DNA from: Streptomyces antibioticus
Lineage (GTDB): Bacteria; Actinomycetota; Actinomycetes; Streptomycetales; Streptomycetaceae
Reading direction: 5' to 3'
Length of the DNA: 64,000 nucleotides
Assembly (NCBI RefSeq): GCF_001514065.1
Contig: NZ_KQ948422.1
Span: 62,001-126,000, forward strand
The translations under genes and the position numbers were made by a program. The notes beneath the pieces are model-generated. The model ran no database searches. It was not told the DNA's origin and was given only the letters and a program-made list of their open reading frames with translations. This document shows, one piece after another, positions 34,246 through 42,247 of this stretch. How positions within the stretch are numbered: the stretch's first letter is position 1; the number at the start of each line of letters is the position of its first letter.

Positions 34246-34637
34246 TGGCGGTCTCGCCCGGTCCAATTGAGGAAGCCCGGCGAGGAAGGCGGTCGGGGCT
34301 GCCGGGGCGAAGCCGTTGATCACGACACTGCCACGTCGCTGGGGGCCATTTCCTCCGGGTCAGTTCCTGGCACCCACCGGCCGCCGCAACGACCCGGACT
34401 CTCGCGTGCCGCCAACCCGGACGGCCACCACATCGAACGCCGCAGCCCACCTGCACCCGCCGGGGCACAGACCGTCGAGAGCACTCTCCTGGTTACCAGC
34501 AGCCTCAGGGCGGCCTCAATGCATTGAACTACCGTCGCACGACCCAGCGAAACAGGTGTCTCAGATACACGCCTGCACGCATTCATGCTGGTCAGACGAC
34601 TACCAGCCAGCGCAGACCGAGACAGGTCCCAAACCTA

Positions 34638-34768
34638 CGAGCAGCGGATTCAGTCCGTTCAGGCAAAGTTGACGATCCGCCAGGACAAAATGAACGTTTC
34701 CGCAAGTCAGAGCCCTGCCCAAATGGGGCGGGTGGGACTCGAACCCACGGCCGACGGATTATGAGTCC
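34638..34768. repeat. Right copy of 131-bp direct repeat (att-like)
   Basis: About 92% identical, ungapped and co-oriented with 11848-11978. It includes GAACGTTTCCGCAAGTCAG and the tRNA 3' half. It separates the 22.8-kb catabolic segment from the conjugation module, so it may be the end of one or the start of the other element. Confidence 0.8.
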
Positions 34769-34774
34769 GCTGCT
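34724..34774 (-). pseudogene. tRNA 3'-half fragment, anticodon CAU
   Basis: It runs from AGCAGC of the D-arm end through the anticodon loop CTCATAA to the discriminator (…CCCACCCGCCCCA on the reverse strand). It is about six bases longer toward the 5' side than the copy at 11934. The 5' acceptor strand and D stem are missing, so it cannot fold as a tRNA. It is a typical att duplicate of a Met- or Ile-type tRNA gene whose intact copy is outside the window. Confidence 0.85.
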
Positions 34775-34952
34775 GTCGGCGTTGCGCGGCCCGCCCGCAT
34801 CGGGCCGATGGCCCGGCGAGGTGCCAGAGGGCTGGCGGCTGCAGGCCGGAGGCGTCGGCAGCCGCATTCCTCGCCGACAGGAAGCACGCCCTACGCTGAG
34901 GTCTCGTCCTCCGAGTGCCGAATGGTCGTAAATACCCCGGCACGAACGGGCT

Positions 34953-34982
34953 GCGGGTCTCGGCACGAATGCCGGGACCCGC
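34953..34982 (-). terminator. Hairpin after the 35009 gene
   Basis: GCGGGTCTCGGCA (34953-34965) pairs with TGCCGGGACCCGC (34970-34982) with one wobble and a 4-base loop, 27 bases beyond the stop of the minus-strand gene at 35009. It is likely the terminator of the element's minus-strand transcript. Confidence 0.65.
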
Positions 34983-35008
34983 CGTTGGGCCAAGCCCTAT
35001 CGAGGTGA

Positions 35009-35545
35009 TCAGCCGGGTCCGAGCAGTCCTTCACCGGGCCACAGGTCCCGGTCGATTACGAGGCATGCAAGGAATCTCTCCACCTGGGCCAGTGCGGCGG
35101 CCCGTTCAGCGGTCCCGTAGACCACGGTCTGACCGGATGCGGCGTCCAGGGCGCGGACCTGGCTGTGCGGGCCGGCGCAGAGAAGGGCGCGGGTGAGGTC
35201 GGGCAGGCCGAGGCTGAGCGCGTCGCAGTCCCCGGAGCGGACGAGATGGACCAGTTCGGTGGTCACGCGCTCCCAGTCACCGACCGACGGCCAGCCGGTG
35301 CCGCCGGCCAGCTCGTGGGTGAGGGTGGACAGCGGGACGATCTCGCCGGCCCGGCGATCGTGGGTGAGGAGGGTGTGGATGCGGGCGCCGTCGGGCTGGA
35401 GCACGTGTGGGTGCAGGAGCGTATCGGCTGCCACGACGGTGGTGTTGATCTCCGTGGTGCCGGGGTGGGGGTAGTAGGGCTCGTGGGCGAAGAGCAGATA
35501 CACCGTGCGGGTGCGTATCTGGTCGTCAGGCGGGGTCTTCGGCAT
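35009..35545 (-). CDS. Hypothetical protein of the mobile element
   Basis: 178 residues, family not recognised. It starts MPKTPPDDQIRTRTVYLLFAHEPYYPHPGTTEIN, has no signal peptide or membrane helix, and is acidic and globular in composition, ending LVIDRDLWPGEGLLGPG. It starts 14 bases after the stop of the winged-helix gene at 35560 and is followed by a hairpin, so it is the last gene of a two- or three-gene minus-strand operon with the putative replication/regulatory protein. Confidence 0.7.
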   Translation of the reverse strand: MPKTPPDDQIRTRTVYLLFAHEPYYPHPGTTEINTTVVAADTLLHPHVLQPDGARIHTLLTHDRRAGEIVPLSTLTHELAGGTGWPSVGDWERVTTELVHLVRSGDCDALSLGLPDLTRALLCAGPHSQVRALDAASGQTVVYGTAERAAALAQVERFLACLVIDRDLWPGEGLLGPG

Positions 35546-35559
35546 GAGGCGGCGTCCCT

Positions 35560-36999
35560 TCAACGGAGAAGTGCTGGTAGGGGTGGGTGGTGCGTGGCGG
35601 AGGCGCAGGTGGTGCAGCGGCCGTCGCCTGCTGGGTGGGCGCGGCGGGGTGTGGGGCCCGGGCAGGTGTAACAGGGGGGCCAGCCCAGGCAGGTGGGGCA
35701 GCGGTCTTCGCCGGCCGCGGTGCCCGGGCGTCCGCAGTCGGCGCATTCCACCAGCGCCCGGTAGGTCAGGGCCTCGGTGACAGACCGGTCGGCGGGAGCT
35801 GGGGACGATCGTGTGGCGGTGGATGGCGCGAAGGGTTCCTCGGCCGGCGGCGCTTCGGGGCGGTCGGCCACCCGGTGGGGCGGGGGGTAGGCCTGGGCGG
35901 CTCGCAGGCGGGCGGCGATGATCGCCGCGACCGTGGTGTGCACCAGGTGGGGCAGAGGCCTGCCGGCAATGACGTGGCGCAGGTGCTTGCTGCTCCAGCC
36001 GGCCTCCAGCATCACGGTCGCCACGCGGCCCTGATCGGTCAAGGCCTTGCCGGTCAGTAGAAGTTCGGGGCGACCAGCGGCGATGTCGAGCAGCAGGCGG
36101 ATGCCGGGATGCATTTCATCGGCTGGCGGTGCAGCCGGCAGACCTCCGTCCGCTCGTCGCGTCCTGCTCGGCGGGTTCGCGGCGAGGTGCGGGCGCGGAG
36201 GGAGGGGGTTGGTGTTCTGCTGGTTGGTCTTCTTTCTGTTGGTGTTCTTAGGGGGCCGATCAGCCGACGTCGGCTCACCCACCGGTGGATAACCCGACGC
36301 CGGCTGCGACCTGCATGCCTGCCCATCCGGCCGATCGGTGATCACGTACGCAATCCCACCGAGGGTGCCGCCGACGTTCCGGGTGCGTTCGCGCAGAAGG
36401 AAGCCGTGCTGTTCCAGCTCCTTCAGGCCGCTCTTGACGGCCACCTCGCCGTCGCGGCTGTGGCGTGCCAGGTCGGCGACGGTGATGCGCCAGCCGTCGC
36501 GATGCGTGCTGATCAACCCGAACAGCCCCTTCGCCTTGAACGACAGGCGGGGATCGCGGAAGAGACGGTTGGCGATCTGCGCAAACTGATCCGCCGCTAT
36601 CAGACCCCGCCGGATCCCCACCCGGGCGCCTGGTCCCGCTGCCGGAACGGGGGCAGATACCGGTGCAGCACCGTGGCTGGTGTCGCGGGCCGCGACCGTG
36701 TCGGTGAGGCAGTGGACGATCGCACCGAGGGTGCCGTCGTTGCGCCGCGTCTGGGTGCGTGCGAGGTAGCCGCGGGCCTGTAGTTCACTCAGGCCCGCTC
36801 GGATGGCATCCCGCCCGTCCGGTCCGACCCGCATGAGGTCGGCGAGGGTCACCTGCCAGCCCGAGCGGTGGGTACTGAGGTAGCCGAAGATTCCCTTCGC
36901 CTTGAACGACAGCTGAGGTTCACGCAGCAGGCCGTTGGCGATCTGCGTGAACTGATCCGCCGCCATCACGCCTCGGCGAACCCCCGCCCCGTGGCTCAC
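35560..36999 (-). CDS. Duplicated winged-helix protein with C-terminal zinc-ribbon cysteines
   Basis: 479 residues. It carries two tandem copies of a roughly 95-residue winged-helix-like module: residues about 8-100 (MAADQFTQIANGLLREPQLS, then FKAKGIFGYLSTHRSGW) and about 125-222 (IAADQFAQIANRLFRDPRLS, then FKAKGLFGLISTHRDGW). A linker rich in Asn/Lys/Pro follows. The C-terminus has CxxC pairs CADC, CPTC, CYTC and CTTC, suggesting one or two zinc sites. GTG at 36999 is chosen because it overlaps the stop of a small upstream frame (GTGA). It is divergent from the conjugation operon across the TGCGCA array. Replication initiator or master regulator of the element is plausible; neither is proven. 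Confidence 0.75.
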   Translation of the reverse strand: MSHGAGVRRGVMAADQFTQIANGLLREPQLSFKAKGIFGYLSTHRSGWQVTLADLMRVGPDGRDAIRAGLSELQARGYLARTQTRRNDGTLGAIVHCLTDTVAARDTSHGAAPVSAPVPAAGPGARVGIRRGLIAADQFAQIANRLFRDPRLSFKAKGLFGLISTHRDGWRITVADLARHSRDGEVAVKSGLKELEQHGFLLRERTRNVGGTLGGIAYVITDRPDGQACRSQPASGYPPVGEPTSADRPPKNTNRKKTNQQNTNPLPPRPHLAANPPSRTRRADGGLPAAPPADEMHPGIRLLLDIAAGRPELLLTGKALTDQGRVATVMLEAGWSSKHLRHVIAGRPLPHLVHTTVAAIIAARLRAAQAYPPPHRVADRPEAPPAEEPFAPSTATRSSPAPADRSVTEALTYRALVECADCGRPGTAAGEDRCPTCLGWPPCYTCPGPTPRRAHPAGDGRCTTCASATHHPPLPALLR

Positions 37000-37106
37000 T
37001 GCGCTCCCCCACACGTCGTGGAGCCGCCCGCGGCCAGGTCGGGCTGCCTGCGGTGGAGGGGGATGCGGTCAGGGCTTTTGCGTGCGTACGCGCCGGCGAG
37101 GTCCAT
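36996..37106 (-). CDS. Small leader peptide coupled to the winged-helix gene
   Basis: 36 codons, MDLAGAYARKSPDRIPLHRR onward, ending at a TGA that overlaps the GTG of the next gene by four bases. It could be a translated leader or a small protein; an in-frame ATG further upstream (about 37142) would begin inside the inverted-repeat arm. No homology can be claimed. Confidence 0.4.
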   Translation of the reverse strand: MDLAGAYARKSPDRIPLHRRQPDLAAGGSTTCGGAQ

Positions 37107-37127
37107 GCCCGCCAGCTCAGTCAGCGG

Positions 37128-37227
37128 CCCTGACCAGACCATCGACCAGGTCAGGCCGACCACGGTCACAATCCGCGCACTATCCGCGGTGGTCAGGGCA
37201 TGGTCAGGCCGACCATGCCCTGACCAC
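37128..37227. repeat. Left arm of a 100-bp inverted repeat
   Basis: Block A (37128-37169, CCCTGACCAGACCATCGACC onward) is the exact reverse complement of 37575-37616, 42 of 42 bases. Block C (37189-37227) is the reverse complement of 37518-37556 with one mismatch and is itself a hairpin (17-bp arms GTGGTCAGGGCATGGTC / GACCATGCCCTGACCAC, 5-base loop). The blocks are rich in TGGTCAGG motifs. Confidence 0.9.
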
Positions 37228-37245
37228 GCCACGCCCCGTCCGAGT

Positions 37246-37477
37246 TGCGCAAGTTGACTGCGCAGCATCGCGCAGACCCAATGCGCAGCACGGGTTGCGC
37301 AACCAAGAAGGGTGCGCAGTGGTCATCGCTTCGTTGCGCAGCGCCGGACGGGCCTCGCTAGCGCTGAATGCGCATGACTGCGCAGCCTGTTGCGCACCTC
37401 TCCCCTGCGCGGATCCGAACCCTGGACTGCGCACACCAACGCCGGCCCTCCCGTGCCTGCGCATGCTGAGTTGCGCA
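37246..37477. repeat. Array of 12 TGCGCA palindromes
   Basis: TGCGCA starts at 37246, 37259, 37282, 37296, 37313, 37335, 37369, 37379, 37391, 37428, 37458 and 37472. Many are TTGCGCA or TGCGCAG. Spacing is irregular (10-37 bases). The region is non-coding and sits between the arms of the inverted repeat. It is a candidate iteron/origin, partition or transfer site. Confidence 0.85.
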
Positions 37478-37517
37478 GAGACGCGGCGGTGTCCGCTCGC
37501 CCGCCTCTCAACTGCCC

Positions 37518-37616
37518 GTGGTCAGGGCGTGGTCGGCCTGACCATGCCCTGACCACGCTGTTTGTGTCCTCATCGTGACCGTGGTCGGCCTGACCTGGTC
37601 GATGGTCTGGTCAGGG
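37518..37616. repeat. Right arm of the 100-bp inverted repeat
   Basis: Blocks D (37518-37556) and B (37575-37616) mirror C and A, with an 18-base spacer against 19 on the left. The right arm faces the conjugation operon start (37667) exactly as the left arm faces the winged-helix gene, so both divergent transcripts have the same sequence upstream in the same relative orientation. Confidence 0.9.
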
Positions 37617-37666
37617 TCAGCGGATGTCCTCACCAGCAACATCCGTTCTGAATCTGGAGGTTGACG

Positions 37667-38614
37667 ATGCCTCACCGAAGGCATGCCTCGCTCAAAGAGG
37701 AGGGCCCTGCCGTCATCGCGGCAGGGGCCCGCTTGGAGGCGATGCGGCGCCGGGTGCGCCTGTCGCGGGTGGCGGTGTGGACCGTTATCGCGGCCGGACC
37801 CGTCGCCCTGGCCGTAGCCGTCACCTCCACTCCCACGGCAAGCGTCGCAATCGCGCACAACCGGACGGCCGATGCGCAATCGGTCACGGCGGTGGCCGCC
37901 GACCCGGCCGGCTATGCGCAGGTGTTCATGACCGCGTGGCTGCGCAGCAGCGCCGACGACACGGCGAGTGCGCAGGCACGGCTTGCGCAGTCGATGGCAC
38001 CGGACGTCGAACTGCCCGACCCCGCACCGGATGCGCAGTCGGCGCCGGCTTTCGTCATCCCGGTGCGCAGTGCGCGCACCAACAACGGCGCGGGCGCCTG
38101 GTCGGTGACGGTGGCTGCGCAGTACGCGGATAGCGCCGTGCGCTACTTCGCCGTGCCCGTGACCACCAATACCGCGGGCACCTCGTTCGCGGTGACCGGC
38201 GCACCGGCCGTGGTCGCCGGCCCCGGCCGGGCCGAGCCATCCGAATCTCCGTACACCGTGCCCGTCCCTGACGTTGAACTGAGCAGCACAGTGGGCGAGT
38301 TCCTCGCCGCCTATTTGACGGGTGCCGGTGAGGTCGACCGCTATCTGGCTCCCGGTGTGCATCTCACCGCGGTCTCGCCAGCCCCGTTCGCGTCGGTCAC
38401 GGTGCGGCAGATCTCCGCGATCGAAGAGGCCGCGGCCGCCGAGGCGGTTCCGGGTGACGGCACCCGGGTGCACGTCCAGGCGACAGCCAGGGCCCAGGAC
38501 ACCAGCGGGCGGTGGCCGCTGGTCTACGAGCTCACCCTCGCCGCTCGTTCCGGGCGGTGGGAAGTCGCCGCGCTCACCTCCGCCACGGATCAGGGCGGAG
38601 GTGACCGCATATGA
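37667..38614 (+). CDS. Conjugal transfer protein, TcpC/VirB8-like
   Basis: 315 residues: a short cytoplasmic leader, one transmembrane helix at about residues 40-60 (WTVIAAGPVALAVAVTS), then an extracytoplasmic region with two NTF2-like halves (about 80-190 and 205-315). This architecture matches TcpC, the VirB8-like scaffold of Gram-positive conjugation machines. GGAGG 6 bases before ATG 37667 gives the start. It leads the transfer operon. Eight TGCGCA motifs lie in its first 455 bases, mostly as xxT-GCG-CA(A/G), although T-ending codons are rare in the surrounding genes; this suggests selection on the DNA itself. Confidence 0.75.
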   Translation: MPHRRHASLKEEGPAVIAAGARLEAMRRRVRLSRVAVWTVIAAGPVALAVAVTSTPTASVAIAHNRTADAQSVTAVAADPAGYAQVFMTAWLRSSADDTASAQARLAQSMAPDVELPDPAPDAQSAPAFVIPVRSARTNNGAGAWSVTVAAQYADSAVRYFAVPVTTNTAGTSFAVTGAPAVVAGPGRAEPSESPYTVPVPDVELSSTVGEFLAAYLTGAGEVDRYLAPGVHLTAVSPAPFASVTVRQISAIEEAAAAEAVPGDGTRVHVQATARAQDTSGRWPLVYELTLAARSGRWEVAALTSATDQGGGDRI

Positions 38615-38946
38615 ACGCGGACACGAGTGTGCTGGCGGGAAAGCTGGACGATGTCGGCGAAGCGTGGATCAACATGTTCCACCGCTGGGGCGACCTCGGC
38701 CTGCAGGCGGGCCTGACCTGCCTGGTCTTCATCACCATGGTCCAGAAGGTCAGCGTGCGCGCCGGGATCGGCGCCCTGCTGCTGATGATCGTCGCGCTGG
38801 GGTTGTACAACTCGCGCGAGGACCTGGCGAACATGTTCGAGGACGAGGTGAAGAACCCCGCCCAGGGCGCACCCGCCGTCCCCGGCATCTTCTCCCCGCC
38901 ACCCGCCGCGCGGGAGCACATGCCCTCGGAAGGGAGCAGGCTGTGA
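38611..38946 (+). CDS. Small membrane protein of the transfer operon (TcpD-like position)
   Basis: 111 residues with two hydrophobic helices (about 33-48 and 52-70) and a Pro-rich tail. It overlaps both neighbours by four bases (ATGA at 38611, GTGA at 38943). Small two-helix proteins at this place occur between TcpC- and TcpE-like genes. Its exact role in the secretion channel is unknown. Confidence 0.65.
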   Translation: MNADTSVLAGKLDDVGEAWINMFHRWGDLGLQAGLTCLVFITMVQKVSVRAGIGALLLMIVALGLYNSREDLANMFEDEVKNPAQGAPAVPGIFSPPPAAREHMPSEGSRL

Positions 38947-39545
38947 GCGGGGCGGGCGCGGTGAGCGCGCCTCAGGTGGGCCGCTACTACACCGCGGCCC
39001 GGCGTCACCCCTGGGTGCTGGGCAAGGTCGCCGACTGGAAGATTCCCCTCGGCCCCTATACGCCGGCGCAGCTGGCGGTCGCGGTCGGCGGCGGCTTCGT
39101 GCTGTTCAAGACCGTCCAATGGTGGTCGTGGCTGGGCCCGCTGCCGGTGGTGGCCTGGCTGCTGACCGTCTGGGCGGTACGCCGTCAGAAAATCCGCGGC
39201 CGAGCCCCGCTGCCCGCCGCGCTCGGTCTCGTGCTGCTGGGCTGCCAGCCCCACGGCGGGCGCATCGGCGGGCGCGCCGCCCGCGACCGCCAACCCCGCA
39301 CCCTCACCGCGGGCTTCACCATCGAGGGCGCCCCCGGACCACGGCCTACCTCCCACCGGGCCCCGTCCCGCACCGCCCGGCGACGCACCACTACGGCCTT
39401 GAGGCACGAGCCGGGCCCGGCCCGTGCTGCCCGATCCTCCCCGCGCCCTCCCCGGCACACGGCTGGAGGTGGGCTCGTGGTGGGCCCTGCGTCGGGTGTG
39501 CAACGGCTGCTGCTCGCGACCGATGTGCCGGTCGGGGGTGCGTGA
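38943..39545 (+). CDS. TcpE-like conjugal transfer membrane protein
   Basis: 200 residues. RYYTAARRHPWVLGKVADWKIPLGPYTPAQLAV is followed by two adjacent helices (about 45-60 and 62-80: WWSWLGPLPVVAWLLTVWAV), like the TcpE/PrgI-type inner-membrane component that precedes VirB4. The C-terminal 110 residues are basic, Arg/Pro/Thr-rich and probably cytoplasmic and disordered. The start is GTG at 38943, overlapping the previous gene. Its stop shares one base with the VirB4 start. Confidence 0.65.
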   Translation: MSGAGAVSAPQVGRYYTAARRHPWVLGKVADWKIPLGPYTPAQLAVAVGGGFVLFKTVQWWSWLGPLPVVAWLLTVWAVRRQKIRGRAPLPAALGLVLLGCQPHGGRIGGRAARDRQPRTLTAGFTIEGAPGPRPTSHRAPSRTARRRTTTALRHEPGPARAARSSPRPPRHTAGGGLVVGPASGVQRLLLATDVPVGGA

Positions 39546-42247
39546 TGAGGGTGCCGATCCGGCACATCGCCGGGCACCTGCTGTGGTCGGTGCAGGGCAG
39601 CGTGTGGGCGATCTACCGCCTGCATCCCAGCCCTAACGCAAGCGGGCAGGTCGAGGAGAGAGTGCAGGGCACGTATGTGCTCGCTGCGGTCCGCGACGAA
39701 CAGCTTGCCAAAATCACCCACTTGGTGCGCTCGCTGTCCGGGGCGCCGCGCCTGTTCGGGCTGTGCGCGCAGGTCGATCCCGGTGAGATCGCACTGAAGA
39801 TGATCGAGGGAATCGAGCCCGCCGCGCAGGAGACCGATGCGGGCTCGCATCCGTGGGTGGAGAACGTCGAGGCCGCACTCGAGCTGCTGGACGAGCAGGA
39901 GATGCACCGGCGCACGCTGTGGCTGGCCGTACCGCTCACGACCGAATCCGCTGGCCGGCAACTGTCCGCCCAGGTGGGTGCGGTGTGGGCGGAGTTCGCC
40001 CCGCTGCTCGGCCTGCGGGCGGCGCCCGTGTCCTTGCGGGAGGTGAACGCCTACCGCGAGCAGGCCGCGAAAGTCCAGGCGGCGCTCACCGGCGGCATCA
40101 CGTTCCGCCCGGCCCGGCCGGTGGAGATCGTGTGGATGATCCAGCACGCCCTCCACCGCGGCCTGCCCGAACCCCTGCTGGCGGAGGCCGAGAGCAGCAA
40201 CCTGTTCGGCAGCACGCTCCACCGCGGGGTGCTGCGTTCCCCCAGCTACGCCGACCTCGGCCAAGCCCGCCTGCAGGAAGGCGGCATCGACCCGGGCTCC
40301 GACCCCGCCGACGACCGTCAAGGCAGCGAGCGGATCAGGCGGTCGGGGCGTGCGGCGTGGTGGCGGCGCCAGGCCGGCTCGCCGCTGGCGCGGCGCTGGC
40401 TGCAGGTGGAATCCGACACCGGCACCGGCTACCAGGCGCAGCTGGTGCTGGCCGAGTGCCCGCCCGCTGTCAGCCAGAGCGCAGCCGATCTGTTTGCGCA
40501 GCTGGAGAGTCTGGATTTTCCCGTCGACTACACCATCGACCTCACCCTGGTGGGCGCGGAGAAGGCGCGCGCTCAGGTGCAGCGCAAGAAGAACGAACTC
40601 ATCGACCAGGCCGACCAGTACGACGCCCGCCCCACCGGCATGCCCGCCTCGCTGGCCGAAGCCGCCCGTGATCTCGGCGAGCTGGACGCCCGCCTGTCGC
40701 GCACCGGAGTGGAGGTGGAAGTCCAGTCAGTGACCGTGCTGACGGTGTGGGGTCCGACCGCCGCTGTCTGCGATGCCCGCGCCCGCGCTCTTGGCGCGCT
40801 GCTGGCTGGCGCCGACTACCGCGCCGTGCGCCCGACAGGGCTGCAGGAAGCCCTGTTCACCCTCACCCTGCCCGGCACCGTGCGCCCAGGCACGGTACGG
40901 GAGTTCACCCAGCACCAGGTCTCCGAGGACTGGGCGCTGTCCGGCGCCTTCACCTCGGCGGAGGTGGGTGATCCGAACGGCATGTTCCTCGGCATCGACC
41001 TGGACTGCGGCACCACCCGCCCCGTCATGATCAACGTGGCGGACGCGCCGAAGCAGGACGCGTCCGCCTCGATGGGCATCGTCGGTGACCTCGGTGCCGG
41101 CAAGAGCGTGCTGCAGAAACTGATCGCGGAGGCGGTGTGGGCGCGCGGCGGCTGCGCCATCTGCATCGACCGCACCCCGGTGCGCGAATGGGCCACCTTC
41201 GCCCGCGCCGCAGCGGGAAGCCGGGTGCAGATCATCGACGCCGCCCGCGCCGCCGTGTCCATCGACCCGCTGCGCATGTTCGACGGCCCCGAGGGCCGCC
41301 ACTACGCCCTGTCCTACCTCACCCTGCAGCTGGGCATCGGACCGATGAGCACCCACGGCGAAGTCCTCCACCACGCTGTCGAACAGGCCGCCACCAGTGC
41401 CACGCCGTCCATGCGGCGGGTGGTGGAAGTCCTGGAGCAGATGGCCCGGGGGCAGCCGGGGCGGCGCCAGGACGCGGCCGCGACCCTCGCCGGGCTCCTG
41501 CACGTCGTCGCCGACAACAAGCTGGCGGCCATGGTCTTCGATGCCGCCCTGCCCCCGGTGCGGCTGGATGCCTCCAGCGCCTGCGACATGATCGTGATCA
41601 CGACGGCCGGGCTGAAGCTGCCGCCCAAGGCGGCCTTCGCCAACCCCGAGATCCTCCACCAGCAGCCCCTAGAAGCACTGATCGGCCGCGCAGTGCTGTA
41701 TCTGATCGCCGCGCTCGCCCGGCAGAGCGCCTTCGAGGACCCCAGCCGGTTCACCGCCGTCGTCCTGGACGAGTTGTACTGGCTGACCTCCTCGGCCGAG
41801 GGCACCGCCCTCGTGCACGAGATCCTCCACGACGGCCGCAAACACGGCGCCGGCCTCATCGCCGGATCCCACGACGCCGACGAACTCGGCCCCGACCGCG
41901 GCCTGATGGCCTACCGGGCCCTGGCCCGCACCACCGACCGTGAACGCGCCCGCAGAGGCCTGGAGTTCGTCGGCCTCGACCCCAACGACCCTGAACTACT
42001 GCGGCTGGTGACCACCGGCCTGTCCCCCGTCGGCCACAAGGGCCGCGCCGGCGAGTTCCTCCTGACCTGCCCGCGGCAGAACACCGGCCGCATCAAGGCG
42101 ATCATCCCGCGCATCACACGGATCGCCACCTCCATCACCACCACACCAGGCCCCCGAACGCCCCCTCCCCCACCACCTCCGACGCCGGCCACTACCGAGC
42201 CCGACACCGCAGCCGGCGTGGCCCTGTCCAAGGAGCACACGCGATGA
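39545..42247 (+). CDS. VirB4-like conjugation ATPase
   Basis: 900 residues. The N-terminal half (about 1-480) is the VirB4 scaffold-contact region beginning MRVPIRHIAGHLLWSVQGSVWAIYR. The C-terminal RecA-like domain has Walker A GDLGAGKSVLQK near residue 515, Walker B AVVLDELYWL near 738, and GSHDADEL, RLVTTGLSPVGHKGRAGEFLL further on. It is the cytoplasmic motor that assembles and powers the secretion channel. ATG at 39545 is coupled to the TcpE-like gene (TGATG). The tail is Pro/Thr-rich. It is the clearest marker that this is a type IV secretion rather than a TraB/FtsK-type Streptomyces element. Confidence 0.9.
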   Translation: MRVPIRHIAGHLLWSVQGSVWAIYRLHPSPNASGQVEERVQGTYVLAAVRDEQLAKITHLVRSLSGAPRLFGLCAQVDPGEIALKMIEGIEPAAQETDAGSHPWVENVEAALELLDEQEMHRRTLWLAVPLTTESAGRQLSAQVGAVWAEFAPLLGLRAAPVSLREVNAYREQAAKVQAALTGGITFRPARPVEIVWMIQHALHRGLPEPLLAEAESSNLFGSTLHRGVLRSPSYADLGQARLQEGGIDPGSDPADDRQGSERIRRSGRAAWWRRQAGSPLARRWLQVESDTGTGYQAQLVLAECPPAVSQSAADLFAQLESLDFPVDYTIDLTLVGAEKARAQVQRKKNELIDQADQYDARPTGMPASLAEAARDLGELDARLSRTGVEVEVQSVTVLTVWGPTAAVCDARARALGALLAGADYRAVRPTGLQEALFTLTLPGTVRPGTVREFTQHQVSEDWALSGAFTSAEVGDPNGMFLGIDLDCGTTRPVMINVADAPKQDASASMGIVGDLGAGKSVLQKLIAEAVWARGGCAICIDRTPVREWATFARAAAGSRVQIIDAARAAVSIDPLRMFDGPEGRHYALSYLTLQLGIGPMSTHGEVLHHAVEQAATSATPSMRRVVEVLEQMARGQPGRRQDAAATLAGLLHVVADNKLAAMVFDAALPPVRLDASSACDMIVITTAGLKLPPKAAFANPEILHQQPLEALIGRAVLYLIAALARQSAFEDPSRFTAVVLDELYWLTSSAEGTALVHEILHDGRKHGAGLIAGSHDADELGPDRGLMAYRALARTTDRERARRGLEFVGLDPNDPELLRLVTTGLSPVGHKGRAGEFLLTCPRQNTGRIKAIIPRITRIATSITTTPGPRTPPPPPPPTPATTEPDTAAGVALSKEHTR

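Noticed and set aside
37190-37230. Rho-independent terminator
   Set aside because: The hairpin at block C is strong, but it is repeated in mirror image at block D, lies upstream of both genes and has no U-tract; an operator or origin role fits better.
37246-37477. CRISPR array
   Set aside because: The repeated unit is only 6-7 bases, spacing is irregular, and no cas genes are present.
39185-40321. Long minus-strand frame opposite the VirB4 and TcpE-like genes
   Set aside because: It is a shadow frame of high-GC coding sequence; the plus-strand genes show motifs and four-base coupling while this one has none.
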